64,000 bases of DNA from Olleya sp. Hel_I_94 (GCF_007827365.1 NZ_VISI01000002.1:315001-379000), one strand, 5' to 3'. Shown: positions 42,529 to 51,920, counted from the stretch's first letter. Made by a program: numbers and translations. The notes: generated by a model not told the origin, from the sequence alone.

Positions 42529-43432
42529 AATCCAAAAATACGCAGCTATAGACATTGGATCCAATGCTGTTAGATTATTAATATCTAATATTGTTGAAGA
42601 AAAAGGTAGTGATACAAGATTTAAAAAAAGTTCGTTAGTAAGGGTTCCAGTGCGTTTAGGTGCAGATGTTTTTATAAATGAAGAAATATCGGAAAACAAT
42701 GTACATCGTATGCTACAAACCATGCAAGCTTTTAAATTACTTATGGAAACCCATGGTGTAGTAAAATATAAAGCGTGTGCAACTTCTGCAATGCGTGAAG
42801 CAAATAATGGTAAAGATGTTGCAAAATTAATTAAGAAAAAAACAGGAATTCAGATTGATATTATTGAAGGTGAAGAAGAAGCAGCTATTATAGCAGCTAC
42901 AGATTTACAATCGTATATTGATGTAAATAAAAACTATTTATATGTAGATGTAGGAGGTGGTAGCACTGAATTTTCTGTGATTGTCAAAGGTGAAAAAATA
43001 GCCTCTAAATCATTTAAGATAGGTACTGTTAGACTACTTAATGATATGGTTAAAAAGGAAGCTTGGATTGAGTTAGAACAATGGATAAAGCAACAAACCA
43101 CAACTTATGATAAAATTGAGGTTATTGGTTCTGGTGGTAACATTAATAAAATATTTAAAGTGTCTGGAAAAGCTATGGGCAAACCGTTGTCTTACTTTTA
43201 TTTGACGTCTTACTACAATATGTTACAAACGTATTCATATGAAGAGCGTATCTCTATATTAGATTTAAATCAAGATAGAGCAGACGTTATTATTCCTGCT
43301 ACACGTATATATTTGTCTGCCATGAAGTGGAGTGGAGCAAAAGATATTTATGTACCAAAAATAGGTTTGGCAGACGGAATCATAAAAAGTATGTATAATG
43401 ATACCGTTTCTAGCCATACAAAGTTAAAATAA
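42521..43432 (+). CDS. ppx: Exopolyphosphatase, Ppx/GppA family
   Basis: This 303-residue short-form Ppx/GppA protein hydrolyses polyphosphate or pppGpp. The actin-like ATPase fold is evident from the phosphate-1 loop AAIDIGSNAVRLLI (about 8-21), the ACATSAMREANN segment, EGEEEAAIIAATD, and the phosphate-2 loop LYVDVGGGSTEFSV (about 140-153). The catalytic glutamate is within the EGEEEA stretch. The C-terminal HD domain of long forms is absent, as is usual here. The overlap with ppk1 supports one operon sixA-ppk1-ppx. Confidence 0.93.
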   Translation: MLKIQKYAAIDIGSNAVRLLISNIVEEKGSDTRFKKSSLVRVPVRLGADVFINEEISENNVHRMLQTMQAFKLLMETHGVVKYKACATSAMREANNGKDVAKLIKKKTGIQIDIIEGEEEAAIIAATDLQSYIDVNKNYLYVDVGGGSTEFSVIVKGEKIASKSFKIGTVRLLNDMVKKEAWIELEQWIKQQTTTYDKIEVIGSGGNINKIFKVSGKAMGKPLSYFYLTSYYNMLQTYSYEERISILDLNQDRADVIIPATRIYLSAMKWSGAKDIYVPKIGLADGIIKSMYNDTVSSHTKLK

Positions 43433-43529
43433 TACACTTTATCTATTTATTACTTTCTATTACTTAAAAAAAAATTATATTTACTTTTACAAAACTTAAC
43501 TCAAAAAAACCAACTAAATTTTTCAAAAT

Positions 43530-44066
43530 ATGAAAAAAACTATTTTACTATTAACGTTTGTATTAGCTTCTTTTTACGGATTTTCTCAAGACGCTTTGTA
43601 TGGTGTAAGAGCTGGATACAATATTTCTAATTTAGATTTTGATCCTGAAGTACCAACAGGTGTAGAAAATGCACATAGAAATGGATTTTTTATCGGATTT
43701 TTTGGAGAGTATAGTCTTTCTGACTCTTTTTCTTTTGCACCAGAAATTCAGTTTTCTGCCGAAGGAGCAAAAGATCAAGAATTACGTATTAACTACATTC
43801 AAGTACCATTATTTTTTAAATATAAGATAGGTAATAAATTAGCAATAGGTGTAGGTCCTCAAGCTAGTTTAAAAGGTCATTCTTATGAGGATGGATTACA
43901 AAATTTAGGTTTTTCTGCTTTAGGAGGATTAGAGTATATGATTTCTGACGAGTTTTTTATTGACTTCAGATATTCTTATGGATTAACAAATGTTATTGAT
44001 GATAACGTTATTGATTTAGAAGCAAAAAATACAAATATTCAAATAGGTTTAGGAGTAAAATTCTAA
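43530..44066 (+). CDS. Outer-membrane beta-barrel protein
   Basis: This 178-residue protein has a signal peptide (MKKTILLLTFVLASFYGFSQ) and an eight-strand barrel pattern of the 'outer membrane protein beta-barrel' (porin-like) family: YGVRAGYNISNLDF, GFFIGFFGEYSL, FAPEIQFSAEGAK, IQVPLFFKYKIG and a final strand IQIGLGVKF ending in Phe. Function unknown. It is 97 bases after ppx and may be a separate unit; a strong terminator follows. Confidence 0.85.
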   Translation: MKKTILLLTFVLASFYGFSQDALYGVRAGYNISNLDFDPEVPTGVENAHRNGFFIGFFGEYSLSDSFSFAPEIQFSAEGAKDQELRINYIQVPLFFKYKIGNKLAIGVGPQASLKGHSYEDGLQNLGFSALGGLEYMISDEFFIDFRYSYGLTNVIDDNVIDLEAKNTNIQIGLGVKF

Positions 44067-44082
44067 AAACTATATTTACTAT

Positions 44083-44120
44083 AAAAAAAAAGCCAATTCT
44101 ATTAGAATTGGCTTTTTTTT
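44083..44120. terminator. Bidirectional terminator
   Basis: GCCAATTCT (44092-44100) pairs with AGAATTGGC (44104-44112), with an A-run before and an eight-T run after, between convergent genes. Confidence 0.94.
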
Positions 44121-44131
44121 ATAGCTCTAGT

Positions 44132-44713
44132 TTAACCATGTATGGTTTCTTTTTTACTTAAATTAACCATGATTTCAGCTTCATATTCTAGTAAATCATT
44201 CCACTTTTTATCGACTTCTTTGCGGTCTCCATATTGTCTCGCAAAACCTAAAAACATAGTATAGTGATTAGCTTCACTTACCATTAATTTTCGGTAAAAT
44301 TCTGCTAAAGTTTTATCTTCCAATTCTTCAGATAACAATCTAAAGCGTTCACAACTTCTGGCTTCTATTAAAGCAGCATAAAGTAACCTGTGGACTAATT
44401 GTGTTGTTCTACTTCCTCCTTTAGGAAAAAAGGTTATCAGTTGTAAAACATAGTCATCTTTGCGGTCACGACCTAAAACCCATCCGTTTTTAAGTATTAA
44501 ATCATGGACCATTTTAAAATGGCTAATCTCTTCTTTAACTAAAGCTACCATTTCTTGTACTAATTCTGTATATTCCGGAAAACTAACAATTAATGAGATA
44601 GCAGTACTCGTTGCTTTTTGTTCGCAATATGCATGATCCGTTAAAATGTCTTCAATGTTTTTTTCTACTATATTAACCCATCTTGGATCGGTTGGTAATT
44701 TTAGTCCTAGCAT
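44132..44713 (-). CDS. miaE: tRNA-(ms2io6A)-hydroxylase MiaE
   Basis: It is a diiron monooxygenase that hydroxylates the isopentenyl group of ms2i6A37 in tRNA. The 193-residue ferritin-like helical protein has iron-ligand motifs VKEEISHFKMVH (about 78-89), ALIEARSCERFRLL (about 127-140) and VSEANHYTMF (about 158-167), plus an early glutamate in CEQKATSTA. It is the last gene of the leftward group dnaX, lipoprotein, miaE and ends at a shared terminator. Confidence 0.93.
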   Translation of the reverse strand: MLGLKLPTDPRWVNIVEKNIEDILTDHAYCEQKATSTAISLIVSFPEYTELVQEMVALVKEEISHFKMVHDLILKNGWVLGRDRKDDYVLQLITFFPKGGSRTTQLVHRLLYAALIEARSCERFRLLSEELEDKTLAEFYRKLMVSEANHYTMFLGFARQYGDRKEVDKKWNDLLEYEAEIMVNLSKKETIHG

Positions 44714-44727
44714 AATTTTGTTAGTTG

Positions 44728-45264
44728 TTAACTCTTTCTTTCTATGGTATAATCGCCAAGTGTATTAATTGCTATGCTGTAAGTATTACAATCCTTAGTG
44801 TTTGGTATGCATTGGGAAGCAATTAAATGTAAAGTGTTAGTTTGTAAAGATTTTAATTGGTCAACATAAATTTCAGTATTAACGTAGCCCATACTATTTT
44901 CTAATAAAAATTGTTCATTAATATTATTTTTGAAAATAATTTTATCATTTTTAAAAACTTCAATTTCTGAAATTACTTCTCTGAAATAGTGTTTAGACTT
45001 TATGACGTTTTCTGAGGTATAACCCAATACAGAATGATCCATATCTGTATAATTTTTAATTTTAACCCTAAAGCCATTACTTAAAATGGTATCAGTGGTG
45101 GATTCTGTATACGCTTCTGGGAAAAAAGTTGCTTGTGTCTTAAAAGATTGTAGCATGTTACTTTCAGTAAGTAATTGTGTCTTAGATTTTTTAACACGAT
45201 CACGTCCATCACAACTTAAAAATGCGACAATTACAACAAGTAATATTACTGCTAATTTATTCAT
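44728..45264 (-). CDS. Lipoprotein of unknown function
   Basis: This 178-residue protein has a lipoprotein signal (MNKLAVILLVVIVAFLSC) followed by a charged region and a beta-rich domain with two cysteines near the C-terminus (SQCIPNTKDCNTY). No motif allows a function call; it may belong to the DUF4738 type of Bacteroidota lipoproteins, but I cannot confirm that. It begins 2 bases after the dnaX stop and lies 14 bases before miaE, so it is co-transcribed with both. Confidence 0.75.
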   Translation of the reverse strand: MNKLAVILLVVIVAFLSCDGRDRVKKSKTQLLTESNMLQSFKTQATFFPEAYTESTTDTILSNGFRVKIKNYTDMDHSVLGYTSENVIKSKHYFREVISEIEVFKNDKIIFKNNINEQFLLENSMGYVNTEIYVDQLKSLQTNTLHLIASQCIPNTKDCNTYSIAINTLGDYTIERKS

Positions 45265-45266
45265 GA

Positions 45267-46997
45267 TTAAACATCTAAGTCAAAAGTTGTACGTAGCAGC
45301 TCTAAGTTAGGGTTTTTTTCTTTAAGCTTTTCATATTTTTCAATAGGTGTATAAGCGTATTTAGTATCCAACTCTTCATTAACGGTTATATCCAAAGCAA
45401 TGTCGTAGTTTTTTAAGTTTTTTCTTAAATAGGACATCAAGTCAAAGGATTGTCTTTCGACTTCAACTTTATTTGTAGCGTTTGGAAACGTCAATTTAAT
45501 TGAAAATCCGTCTTCTGCCAACGTTGGTTTATCAATGGATAGGATAGAGGCTAAATTAAATTTACCTTCTTTTTCTATTTGATGTACAAAAGCATTCCAA
45601 ACTTCAGTTAATTCATCTTGATTAAAAGGTTCTCTTGGTAAATTTTCCTCATCAACTACAACATCTAATTGTTTTATTTGATGTTCTTTTTTAGCTCTAA
45701 TACTTTTTAAGGATAAACCTGAAGTTCTTTTTTTACTAGAAGCAATACCATTTTCCAAGACAATTTTAGGTTTGGTTGGTTCTGCTTGCTTTTGTAATTC
45801 AGGATTAACTTTTGTATTGTTTTGTTGAGATACAGATGTATTTTCAACATGAACCGGTTTTACAACCTTAATAGGTTTAATTCCTATTTTTTTAAAGTAT
45901 GAAGGTGGTATTATGAACCGACTGCTATTTTTTTTTTCTCCATCAAAAGTGATAGAGGCAAGTTGCATTAGTGTTAGTTCAACCAACAGTCGTTGGTTTT
46001 TACTGCTTTTATATTTTAAGTCGCAGTCATTAGCTAGATTAATACCTTTTATTAAAAAGTCTTGTTCTGCTTTTTTAGATTGCTCTAAATATTTATTTTT
46101 AGTATCATCTCCAACTTCAAGTAACTCAATAGTTGTTGGGTTTTTGCAAACTAGTAAATCTCTAAAGTGAGAGGCTAAACCTGCTATGTAGTGATGTCCA
46201 TCAAAACCTTTTGCCAGCGTTTTATTAAATTGGATTAATAGTTCTGGAATTTTGTTTTCTAAGATGTAATCTGTACTTTCAAAATAGGTTTCGTAGTCTA
46301 AAACATTTAAATTTTCTGTAACCGATTGTCGTGTCAGGTCTTTACCAGAAAAACTTACAACTCTATCAAAAATAGATAAAGCATCACGCATAGCTCCATC
46401 CGCTTTTTGAGCGATAATATGTAAAGCATCATCTTCAGCATTTATACCTTGCTCTTCAGCGATGTATTTTAAATAATTTTTAGCATCCTTAACAGTTATA
46501 CGTTTGAAATCAAAAATTTGACAACGAGATAGTATCGTTGGTATAATTTTATGTTTTTCTGTAGTTGCTAAAATAAAAATACAATGTTTTGGTGGCTCTT
46601 CTAATGTTTTTAAAAAAGCATTAAAAGCAGCTTGAGATAACATGTGGACCTCGTCAATAATATAGACTTTATATTTTCCAACTTGTGGCGGAATCCTAAC
46701 TTGGTCTGTTAAGTTTCTGATATCGTCTACCGAGTTGTTTGAGGCAGCATCTAATTCAAAAATATTAAATGCATAGTCTTCTTCACCTGTTTCGTTACCA
46801 TCACTATTAATCATTTTAGCCAAAATACGTGCACAACTTGTTTTTCCAACACCTCTTGGTCCTGTAAAAAGTAGCGCTTGTGCTAAATGATTATTTTCAA
46901 TAGCATTAAGTAAAGTATTAGTAATAGCAGTTTGACCTACAACATCCTTAAAGGTTTGTGGTCTGTATTTTCTTGCTGATACTACAAAATGCTCCAT
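45267..46997 (-). CDS. dnaX: DNA polymerase III subunit gamma/tau
   Basis: This is the clamp-loader ATPase that loads the sliding clamp and binds polymerase in the replisome. The 576-residue protein has RPQTFKDVVGQ at the N-terminus, Walker A GPRGVGKTS (about 46-54), Walker B YIIDEVHMLS, sensor FILATTEKHKIIPTILSRCQ and the domain III collar. A Lys-rich linker and a tau-type C-terminal domain follow. The four-cysteine zinc module that E. coli DnaX has after Walker A is absent; here ILAKMINSDGNETGEED runs straight into FELDAASNN. No internal frameshift site (A-run) was evident for making gamma. Confidence 0.95.
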   Translation of the reverse strand: MEHFVVSARKYRPQTFKDVVGQTAITNTLLNAIENNHLAQALLFTGPRGVGKTSCARILAKMINSDGNETGEEDYAFNIFELDAASNNSVDDIRNLTDQVRIPPQVGKYKVYIIDEVHMLSQAAFNAFLKTLEEPPKHCIFILATTEKHKIIPTILSRCQIFDFKRITVKDAKNYLKYIAEEQGINAEDDALHIIAQKADGAMRDALSIFDRVVSFSGKDLTRQSVTENLNVLDYETYFESTDYILENKIPELLIQFNKTLAKGFDGHHYIAGLASHFRDLLVCKNPTTIELLEVGDDTKNKYLEQSKKAEQDFLIKGINLANDCDLKYKSSKNQRLLVELTLMQLASITFDGEKKNSSRFIIPPSYFKKIGIKPIKVVKPVHVENTSVSQQNNTKVNPELQKQAEPTKPKIVLENGIASSKKRTSGLSLKSIRAKKEHQIKQLDVVVDEENLPREPFNQDELTEVWNAFVHQIEKEGKFNLASILSIDKPTLAEDGFSIKLTFPNATNKVEVERQSFDLMSYLRKNLKNYDIALDITVNEELDTKYAYTPIEKYEKLKEKNPNLELLRTTFDLDV

Positions 46998-47014
46998 GAC
47001 TAATTATTGAACAA

Positions 47015-47022
47015 CAAATTTA
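47015..47022 (-). promoter_or_regulatory. Possible -7 box of the dnaX operon
   Basis: On the minus strand TAAATTTG matches TAnnTTTG, 18 bases before the dnaX ATG. No -33 TTG at the right distance. Confidence 0.4.
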
Positions 47023-47146
47023 AAAAATAGCAGGTTAATTAGGAAGTCTTAGCCTTGATTTTATTTATAGTTATCAACAAATTTAAAATACAGGTAATGG
47101 TTAAAAGTATTTGAAGTTTCTAGCTTTAAAAATGTTTAGTTTGTTG

Positions 47147-47154
47147 TAATTTTG
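47147..47154 (+). promoter_or_regulatory. -7 box of rnpB
   Basis: TAATTTTG matches TAnnTTTG and ends 4 bases before the predicted RNA 5' end at 47159, which is the expected position. Confidence 0.7.
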
Positions 47155-47158
47155 CAGC

Positions 47159-47458
47159 AGTAAATCGCCTTATCGCTTTAAATTTATTTTAAAGAGGAAA
47201 GTCCGGACACCATAGTGTAATCATAGTGGCTAACAGCCATCCATCGAAAGGTGAGGAAAAGTGCAACAGAAAGTATGTACAGGTCATGCTGTAGTGAAAC
47301 CAGGTAAACTCTATGAGGTGCAATACCATGTATACTAACGTTTGAGCGTGCACGCGCGATTGTTAGAGGGTAGGTAGCTAAAGCGTGTTGGTAACAACAA
47401 GCTCAGATAAATGATAAGGGCTCTTTAGGGAGTACAAAATCCGGCTTATAGATTTACT
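47159..47458 (+). ncRNA. rnpB: RNase P RNA (class A)
   Basis: This is the catalytic RNA that cuts the 5' leader from tRNA precursors. The ends pair as helix P1 (AGTAAATC at 47159-47166 with GATTTACT at 47451-47458). Conserved blocks are in order: GAGGAAAGTCCGGACACC (CR-I), CAACAGAAAGT, GTGAAACCAGGTAAACTC (CR-IV), CAGATAAATGATAAGGGC, and near the 3' end AATCCGGCTTATAG. About 300 bases is a normal size for Bacteroidota. It has its own -7 box and is followed by a terminator at 47465. Confidence 0.96.
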
Positions 47459-47464
47459 TATTTA

Positions 47465-47499
47465 TAAAAAAAAACCATCTATTATAGATGGTTTTTTTG
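47465..47499. terminator. Terminator of rnpB, shared with rsmD operon
   Basis: AACCATCTA (47473-47481) pairs with TAGATGGTT (47485-47493), with an A-run before and T-run after. Confidence 0.93.
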
Positions 47500-47500
47500 T

Positions 47501-48058
47501 TTATTCTTCTTCGTCTGACGCTTCATTCTCAAAAAAGCTAAATACATTTCCGCCATAACTTTTGGAACGTACAAACTGCTTTAAGTTTGATAAGTCTGTA
47601 TGCTTGGAATGCTCTATTATTAATAATCCTTCAGACTCTAAAAGGTTATTTTCAAATACAAGCTCTGGTATTTTAGAAAAGGCTTCTTCTGTAAAGTCGT
47701 ATGGTGGATCTGCAAAAATGATTGTATGTTGCTGTTTTGTTTTTTCTAAAAACTTAAAAACATCGCTTTTAATGGTTTGTATATCCATTTCAAAACTTTC
47801 AGCAGTTTCATTAATAAATTTTATACAGCCATAATCTTGATCTACACACAAAATTTCTTGTGTACCTCTAGAAGCAAACTCATAACTTATGTTACCTGTT
47901 CCTGCAAATAAGTCTAATACAGAAACATCATCAAAATAAAATTGATTATTAAGTATATTAAACAAAGCTTCCTTAGCCATATCTGTTGTAGGCCTTACAG
48001 GTAGCTTTTTAGGTGCTGTAATTCTTCGTCCTTTAAATTGTCCTGATACAATGCGCAT
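47501..48058 (-). CDS. rsmD: 16S rRNA (guanine966-N2)-methyltransferase RsmD
   Basis: This 185-residue SAM-dependent methyltransferase opens MRIVSGQFKGRRITAPKKLP and has the SAM-binding motif VLDLFAGTGNISYEFASRG (about 45-63) and the catalytic motif IIFADPPYDF (about 115-124). It modifies G966 of 16S rRNA during 30S assembly. Its start overlaps the last base of the preceding DUF3822 gene. That arrangement is common in flavobacteria. Confidence 0.95.
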   Translation of the reverse strand: MRIVSGQFKGRRITAPKKLPVRPTTDMAKEALFNILNNQFYFDDVSVLDLFAGTGNISYEFASRGTQEILCVDQDYGCIKFINETAESFEMDIQTIKSDVFKFLEKTKQQHTIIFADPPYDFTEEAFSKIPELVFENNLLESEGLLIIEHSKHTDLSNLKQFVRSKSYGGNVFSFFENEASDEEE

Positions 48059-48879
48059 TATAAGCTTTTTAGTAAGGTGAAATATGAGTAATTTGTTGTT
48101 GGTGTCTTTGTAAAATTATAGGTATCCATTCTGTTTCCAAAAGATACGTTTCGGATGTATTTATAAGTGATGTTATATACATCATCTTCTTTATTAATTA
48201 ATCCTAGTAAAACTAATTGTAGCGTTTCTGGATTAAGCTGTAATTGTTCTAAAGTAAATAAAAGGTAATAAATGTAATCTTCTTTTGTATGATATTCAAA
48301 GGTGTTATAAAGTAGTAATCCACCTTCTTTAATAGCTATTATTTCAAAGTTATTAGTATCTATATTTACGTAAACTTTAGTGTCGCTAGAATGCTTTTCT
48401 TTAACTAATAATTGTTCTATTAGTATAGTAGAGAAGTGCTTGTATGTAAAACTACCATATTTATCAAATATATAGTTGTTTATATTAGTAAACGGAACAT
48501 AAATATTAATACTTTCATTGGTAATAATCTCGTCAAAAGTAATAAAGTCAGTTTTTAAAATCTTGGTATTAAATTTTAAATAATCTGCTAAATAATCTTC
48601 TTTAAACAATGCTTTTGGTACTAAGGTGGACCAATCATTAACATGGATTATGTTAATAGAGGAGAAGTTTTGATTTAAAATTTCTTCTGTATTAAAAAGG
48701 TGTATTACTGCGTCTAGAAGTTCTGTTGGTGTTTTTTTTATACTAAAGACCTGAGATTTTAACTCGATAATGGTTTTAGTATCTGGGTTTAAAACACAAA
48801 AAGAAAGTCCACTCAAACTAATTTGAATGGACAGTTCTAGGTTGGTTAAATGATTATATTCCTTATTCGTTTGAGCCAT
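48058..48879 (-). CDS. DUF3822 family protein
   Basis: From the ATG at 48879 the protein has 273 residues (a TTG at 48900 is a longer alternative). It resembles the DUF3822 family, which has an actin/ASKHA-like fold and no established function. The N-terminal strands (LELSIQISLSGLSFCVLNPD) and the segment VYVNIDTNNFEIIAIKEGGL are family-like. It starts within the last 17 bases of the upstream membrane-protein gene and abuts rsmD. That conserved pairing hints at a link with rRNA modification or ribosome assembly; this is inference. Confidence 0.8.
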   Translation of the reverse strand: MAQTNKEYNHLTNLELSIQISLSGLSFCVLNPDTKTIIELKSQVFSIKKTPTELLDAVIHLFNTEEILNQNFSSINIIHVNDWSTLVPKALFKEDYLADYLKFNTKILKTDFITFDEIITNESINIYVPFTNINNYIFDKYGSFTYKHFSTILIEQLLVKEKHSSDTKVYVNIDTNNFEIIAIKEGGLLLYNTFEYHTKEDYIYYLLFTLEQLQLNPETLQLVLLGLINKEDDVYNITYKYIRNVSFGNRMDTYNFTKTPTTNYSYFTLLKSL

Positions 48880-49603
48880 AAGTTTTAGGCCAGTTTCCAA
48901 TTGTTTTAGCAGAACTCATAGATCCTACACGTAAAGCATCACCATTAACACCTTCAACAGATATTACTTGGTTTTCTTTAAGAACTAAATTTTTATCTTG
49001 ATCAAAAAGGATATCGTCTTTTTTAACAAATGCTTCAAAAACAGGAATTTTATTACCATTTTCATCTTCAATTTCTCCAGCATCCATAGTAAACTTAGTA
49101 CCATCTTTACCTACAGGAACATTCATCATTTGTTTATATCTGTCTGATCCTTTAAATAATCTTTCTTTAACAGATTCAAATCCAATAGTATCAGTGATAA
49201 CAATATCTTTATAAGATGTTACACCACCATAAGCTTTAGTTCTTTCTTCATCAACAACACTTGAGTCTCTTCTTTCTATAATAGTAAATTTACCATTTTC
49301 GATAAATTTAATTAAAGAGTCGTAACTTTTAGTAAACTTACCAGTTACAGTTCTGTGTGCTAATTGAGAATCTCTAATATCAATTAAACGGTTAATAGCT
49401 GAAGCGTATCTTTTTTCTTTTAATTGATTAAATTTTATCTCACCATAAACAGAGTTAAAAGTTAAATATCCTAAAAAGATAATAAGGCCCCAAAGCGCAA
49501 TAGTAATAAAAGGTTTTGCTTTTGTTGGAACAAATTTATCAATAAGCCAAACAATTAAAATGGTTAATAGGATTGCTCCAATTATAATAAGTGCTAATTT
49601 CAT
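48863..49603 (-). CDS. Conserved membrane protein of unknown function
   Basis: This 246-residue protein has two N-terminal membrane helices (LALIIIGAILLTILIVWLI and ITIALWGLIIFLGYLTF) and then a large soluble domain. The domain includes a basic region with YASAINRLIDIRDSQLAHR and a beta-rich end (FEAFVKKDDILFDQDKNLV). I do not recognise a known domain. It is the first gene of the leftward group with DUF3822 and rsmD, and begins 122 bases from the divergent helicase gene. Confidence 0.75.
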   Translation of the reverse strand: MKLALIIIGAILLTILIVWLIDKFVPTKAKPFITIALWGLIIFLGYLTFNSVYGEIKFNQLKEKRYASAINRLIDIRDSQLAHRTVTGKFTKSYDSLIKFIENGKFTIIERRDSSVVDEERTKAYGGVTSYKDIVITDTIGFESVKERLFKGSDRYKQMMNVPVGKDGTKFTMDAGEIEDENGNKIPVFEAFVKKDDILFDQDKNLVLKENQVISVEGVNGDALRVGSMSSAKTIGNWPKTYGSNE

Positions 49604-49635
49604 AGTGATTTATTAAATTTAATTAAGGTCTGTGA

Positions 49636-49643
49636 CAAATCTA
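49636..49643 (-). promoter_or_regulatory. Possible -7 box, leftward membrane-protein operon
   Basis: On the minus strand TAGATTTG matches TAnnTTTG, 32 bases before the ATG at 49603. The -33 element is not clear. Confidence 0.4.
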
Positions 49644-49669
49644 CAATTTTTTTTTATTCGTAAAAACCA

Positions 49670-49697
49670 TTGTTGGTAAAAATGATTTATATATTTG
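49670..49697 (+). promoter_or_regulatory. Promoter of the RecD-like helicase gene
   Basis: TTG (49670-49672), 17-base spacer, TATATTTG (49690-49697): a good Bacteroidota promoter. The transcript would start about 20 bases before the ATG. Confidence 0.6.
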
Positions 49698-49725
49698 ATA
49701 AAAAGTTTTCAATCCACACTATTTA

Positions 49726-51156
49726 ATGACCAGTTCGCAATTTTATTCCCTTATAAAACAGCATTTTCCGTTTAATCCGACGTCAAAACAAGATATTTTA
49801 CTTTTACAACTTTCTGAGTTTATTTTAAATGAAAGAGAAAATGGCGTGTTTTTGCTAAAAGGATACGCAGGTACAGGTAAAACCACCATTATTGGTACGA
49901 TTGTAGCCAATTTGTGGCAAGCAAAAAAAAGTGCTGTGTTAATGGCTCCAACAGGTCGTGCAGCAAAAGTTATCTCTAATTATTCTAAAAAAGAAGCGTT
50001 TACCATCCATAAAAAAATATATTTTCCTAAAAAGGAAAAAGGTGGTGGCGTAAAATTTGTTTTACAACCAAATAAGCATAAAGACACCATTTTTATTGTT
50101 GATGAAGCGTCAATGATACCAGATTCGCCTAGCGATTCTAAACTTTTTGAAAACGGATCACTTCTGGACGACTTAATGCAGTATGTTTATCAAGGACATA
50201 GGTGTAAATTGTTACTTATTGGTGATACAGCCCAATTACCACCTGTAAAATTAGATTTAAGTCCAGCGTTAGATGAAAACACGTTGAGCTTAAACTATAA
50301 TAAGTCAGTTACCAAAATGGAACTAGATGAAGTAGTACGACAAGGCGAGGATTCGGGAATATTAGAAAACGCTACGTTATTAAGAGAGACCATTGCAGGA
50401 AGTTTTTACGATAGTTTTAAATTTAACTTAAAATCCTTTAAAGATATTGTTAGGTTAGTGGATGGATATGAGATTATGGATGCTATAAATGACTCCTATA
50501 GTAATCTAGGGTACGAAGAAACTAGTATAATAGTTAGAAGCAACAAGCGTGCTAATTTGTACAATCAACAAATACGCAGTCGTATTTTATTTAGTGAAAA
50601 CGAGTTGTCTGCAGGAGATTTTTTAATGGCAGTTAAGAATAATTATTTTTGGATAAAACCAACCTCTGAGGCAGGATTTATTGCAAATGGTGATATTATT
50701 GAAGTGCTTGAAATTTTTAGCATAAAAGAATTGTATGGCTTTAGATTTGCAGAAGTAAAAGTTAGAATGGTAGATTATCCTAAAATGATACCTTTTGAAA
50801 CCGTTTTGATGTTAGATACCATAGAAGCAGAAACACCATCTTTACCCTATGAAGACTCTAATAGATTGTATCAAGAAGTCCAAAAAGACTATGAAGATGA
50901 AAGTAGTAACTATAAAAAATTTATGAAAATTAAAGGCAATAAGTACTTTAACGCACTTCAAGTTAAATTCTCTTATGCAATTACATGCCATAAATCGCAA
51001 GGTGGACAATGGAATACTGTTTTTGTAGAACAACCCTATTTGCCTAATGGAATAGATAAAGATTATTTAAGATGGTTGTATACAGCAATTACTAGAGCAA
51101 AAGAAAAATTGTATTTAATAGGTTTTAAAGACGATTTTTTTGAAGAAGACCATTAA
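49726..51156 (+). CDS. RecD-like ATP-dependent DNA helicase
   Basis: This 476-residue superfamily 1 helicase has the N-terminal ENGVFLLKGYAGTGKTTIIG region (Walker A GYAGTGKTT, about 46-54), motif Ia with LMAPTGRAAKVIS, Walker B IFIVDEAS, motif III LLIGDTAQLPPV, and a C-terminal UvrD_C_2 region ITCHKSQGGQWNTVFVE with YTAITRAKEKLYLIG. No RecB or RecC partner gene is nearby, so it belongs to the stand-alone RecD2/Dda-like group. Its cellular role is probably DNA repair or replication, by family. Confidence 0.9.
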   Translation: MTSSQFYSLIKQHFPFNPTSKQDILLLQLSEFILNERENGVFLLKGYAGTGKTTIIGTIVANLWQAKKSAVLMAPTGRAAKVISNYSKKEAFTIHKKIYFPKKEKGGGVKFVLQPNKHKDTIFIVDEASMIPDSPSDSKLFENGSLLDDLMQYVYQGHRCKLLLIGDTAQLPPVKLDLSPALDENTLSLNYNKSVTKMELDEVVRQGEDSGILENATLLRETIAGSFYDSFKFNLKSFKDIVRLVDGYEIMDAINDSYSNLGYEETSIIVRSNKRANLYNQQIRSRILFSENELSAGDFLMAVKNNYFWIKPTSEAGFIANGDIIEVLEIFSIKELYGFRFAEVKVRMVDYPKMIPFETVLMLDTIEAETPSLPYEDSNRLYQEVQKDYEDESSNYKKFMKIKGNKYFNALQVKFSYAITCHKSQGGQWNTVFVEQPYLPNGIDKDYLRWLYTAITRAKEKLYLIGFKDDFFEEDH

Positions 51157-51191
51157 ATTATTATATTTTTATACTCCAATTTAATTCTTAG

Positions 51192-51920
51192 ATGAAAATA
51201 ATAGCAATGATTCCTGCACGATATAGTGCGTCGCGTTTTCCAGGTAAATTAATGAAAGATTTAAACGGAAAACCTGTAATAACGCGTACCTATGAAGCTA
51301 CAGTAAACACAAATTTGTTTGATGACGTTATCGTAGTGACTGATAGTGATATCATTTATGACGAAATTTCTAAAATTGGTGGTCATGTCATGATGAGTCA
51401 AAAAGAGCACGAGTGTGGTAGTGATCGCATTGCAGAAGCTGTAGCGGATTTAGATATTGATATTGTTATTAATGTGCAAGGCGACGAGCCTTTTACTGAA
51501 GTTGAATCGCTTAAAAAATTAATTCAAGTTTTTAAAGAAGACAAAGAACAGCAAGTTGATTTAGCATCATTAATGGTACATATTACCGATTGGGACGAAA
51601 TTAAAAACCCAAATACAGTAAAAGTAATTGTGGATCAAAATAATTTTGCATTATACTTTTCTAGAAGTCCAATACCTTATCCAAGGGACGAGACTGTATC
51701 TGTTAACTATTACAAACATAAAGGCGTATATGCTTTTAGAAAACAAGCCATATTAGATTTTTATAATTTACCAATGTTAAGCCTTGAAGCTTCAGAGAAA
51801 ATTGAATGTATTAGATATTTAGAATACGGAAAACGTATTAAAATGGTCGAAACTAATGTGCAAGGTGTGGAGATTGATACTCCAGAAGATTTAGAAAGAG
51901 CTAAAAAACTATGGAAATAG
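51192..51920 (+). CDS. kdsB: CMP-Kdo synthetase (3-deoxy-manno-octulosonate cytidylyltransferase)
   Basis: It activates Kdo (or 8-amino-Kdo) with CTP for lipopolysaccharide core synthesis. The 242-residue protein has the nucleotidyl motif [16 protein letters not shown] (residues 5-20), the DVIVVTDSD and [15 protein letters not shown] segments, INVQGDEPF (about 94-102) and [12 protein letters not shown]. It overlaps the following HAD gene by 10 bases. A KdnB-like oxidase encoded nearby raises the possibility that the true substrate is 8-amino-Kdo. Confidence 0.95.
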   Translation: MKIIAMIPARYSASRFPGKLMKDLNGKPVITRTYEATVNTNLFDDVIVVTDSDIIYDEISKIGGHVMMSQKEHECGSDRIAEAVADLDIDIVINVQGDEPFTEVESLKKLIQVFKEDKEQQVDLASLMVHITDWDEIKNPNTVKVIVDQNNFALYFSRSPIPYPRDETVSVNYYKHKGVYAFRKQAILDFYNLPMLSLEASEKIECIRYLEYGKRIKMVETNVQGVEIDTPEDLERAKKLWK

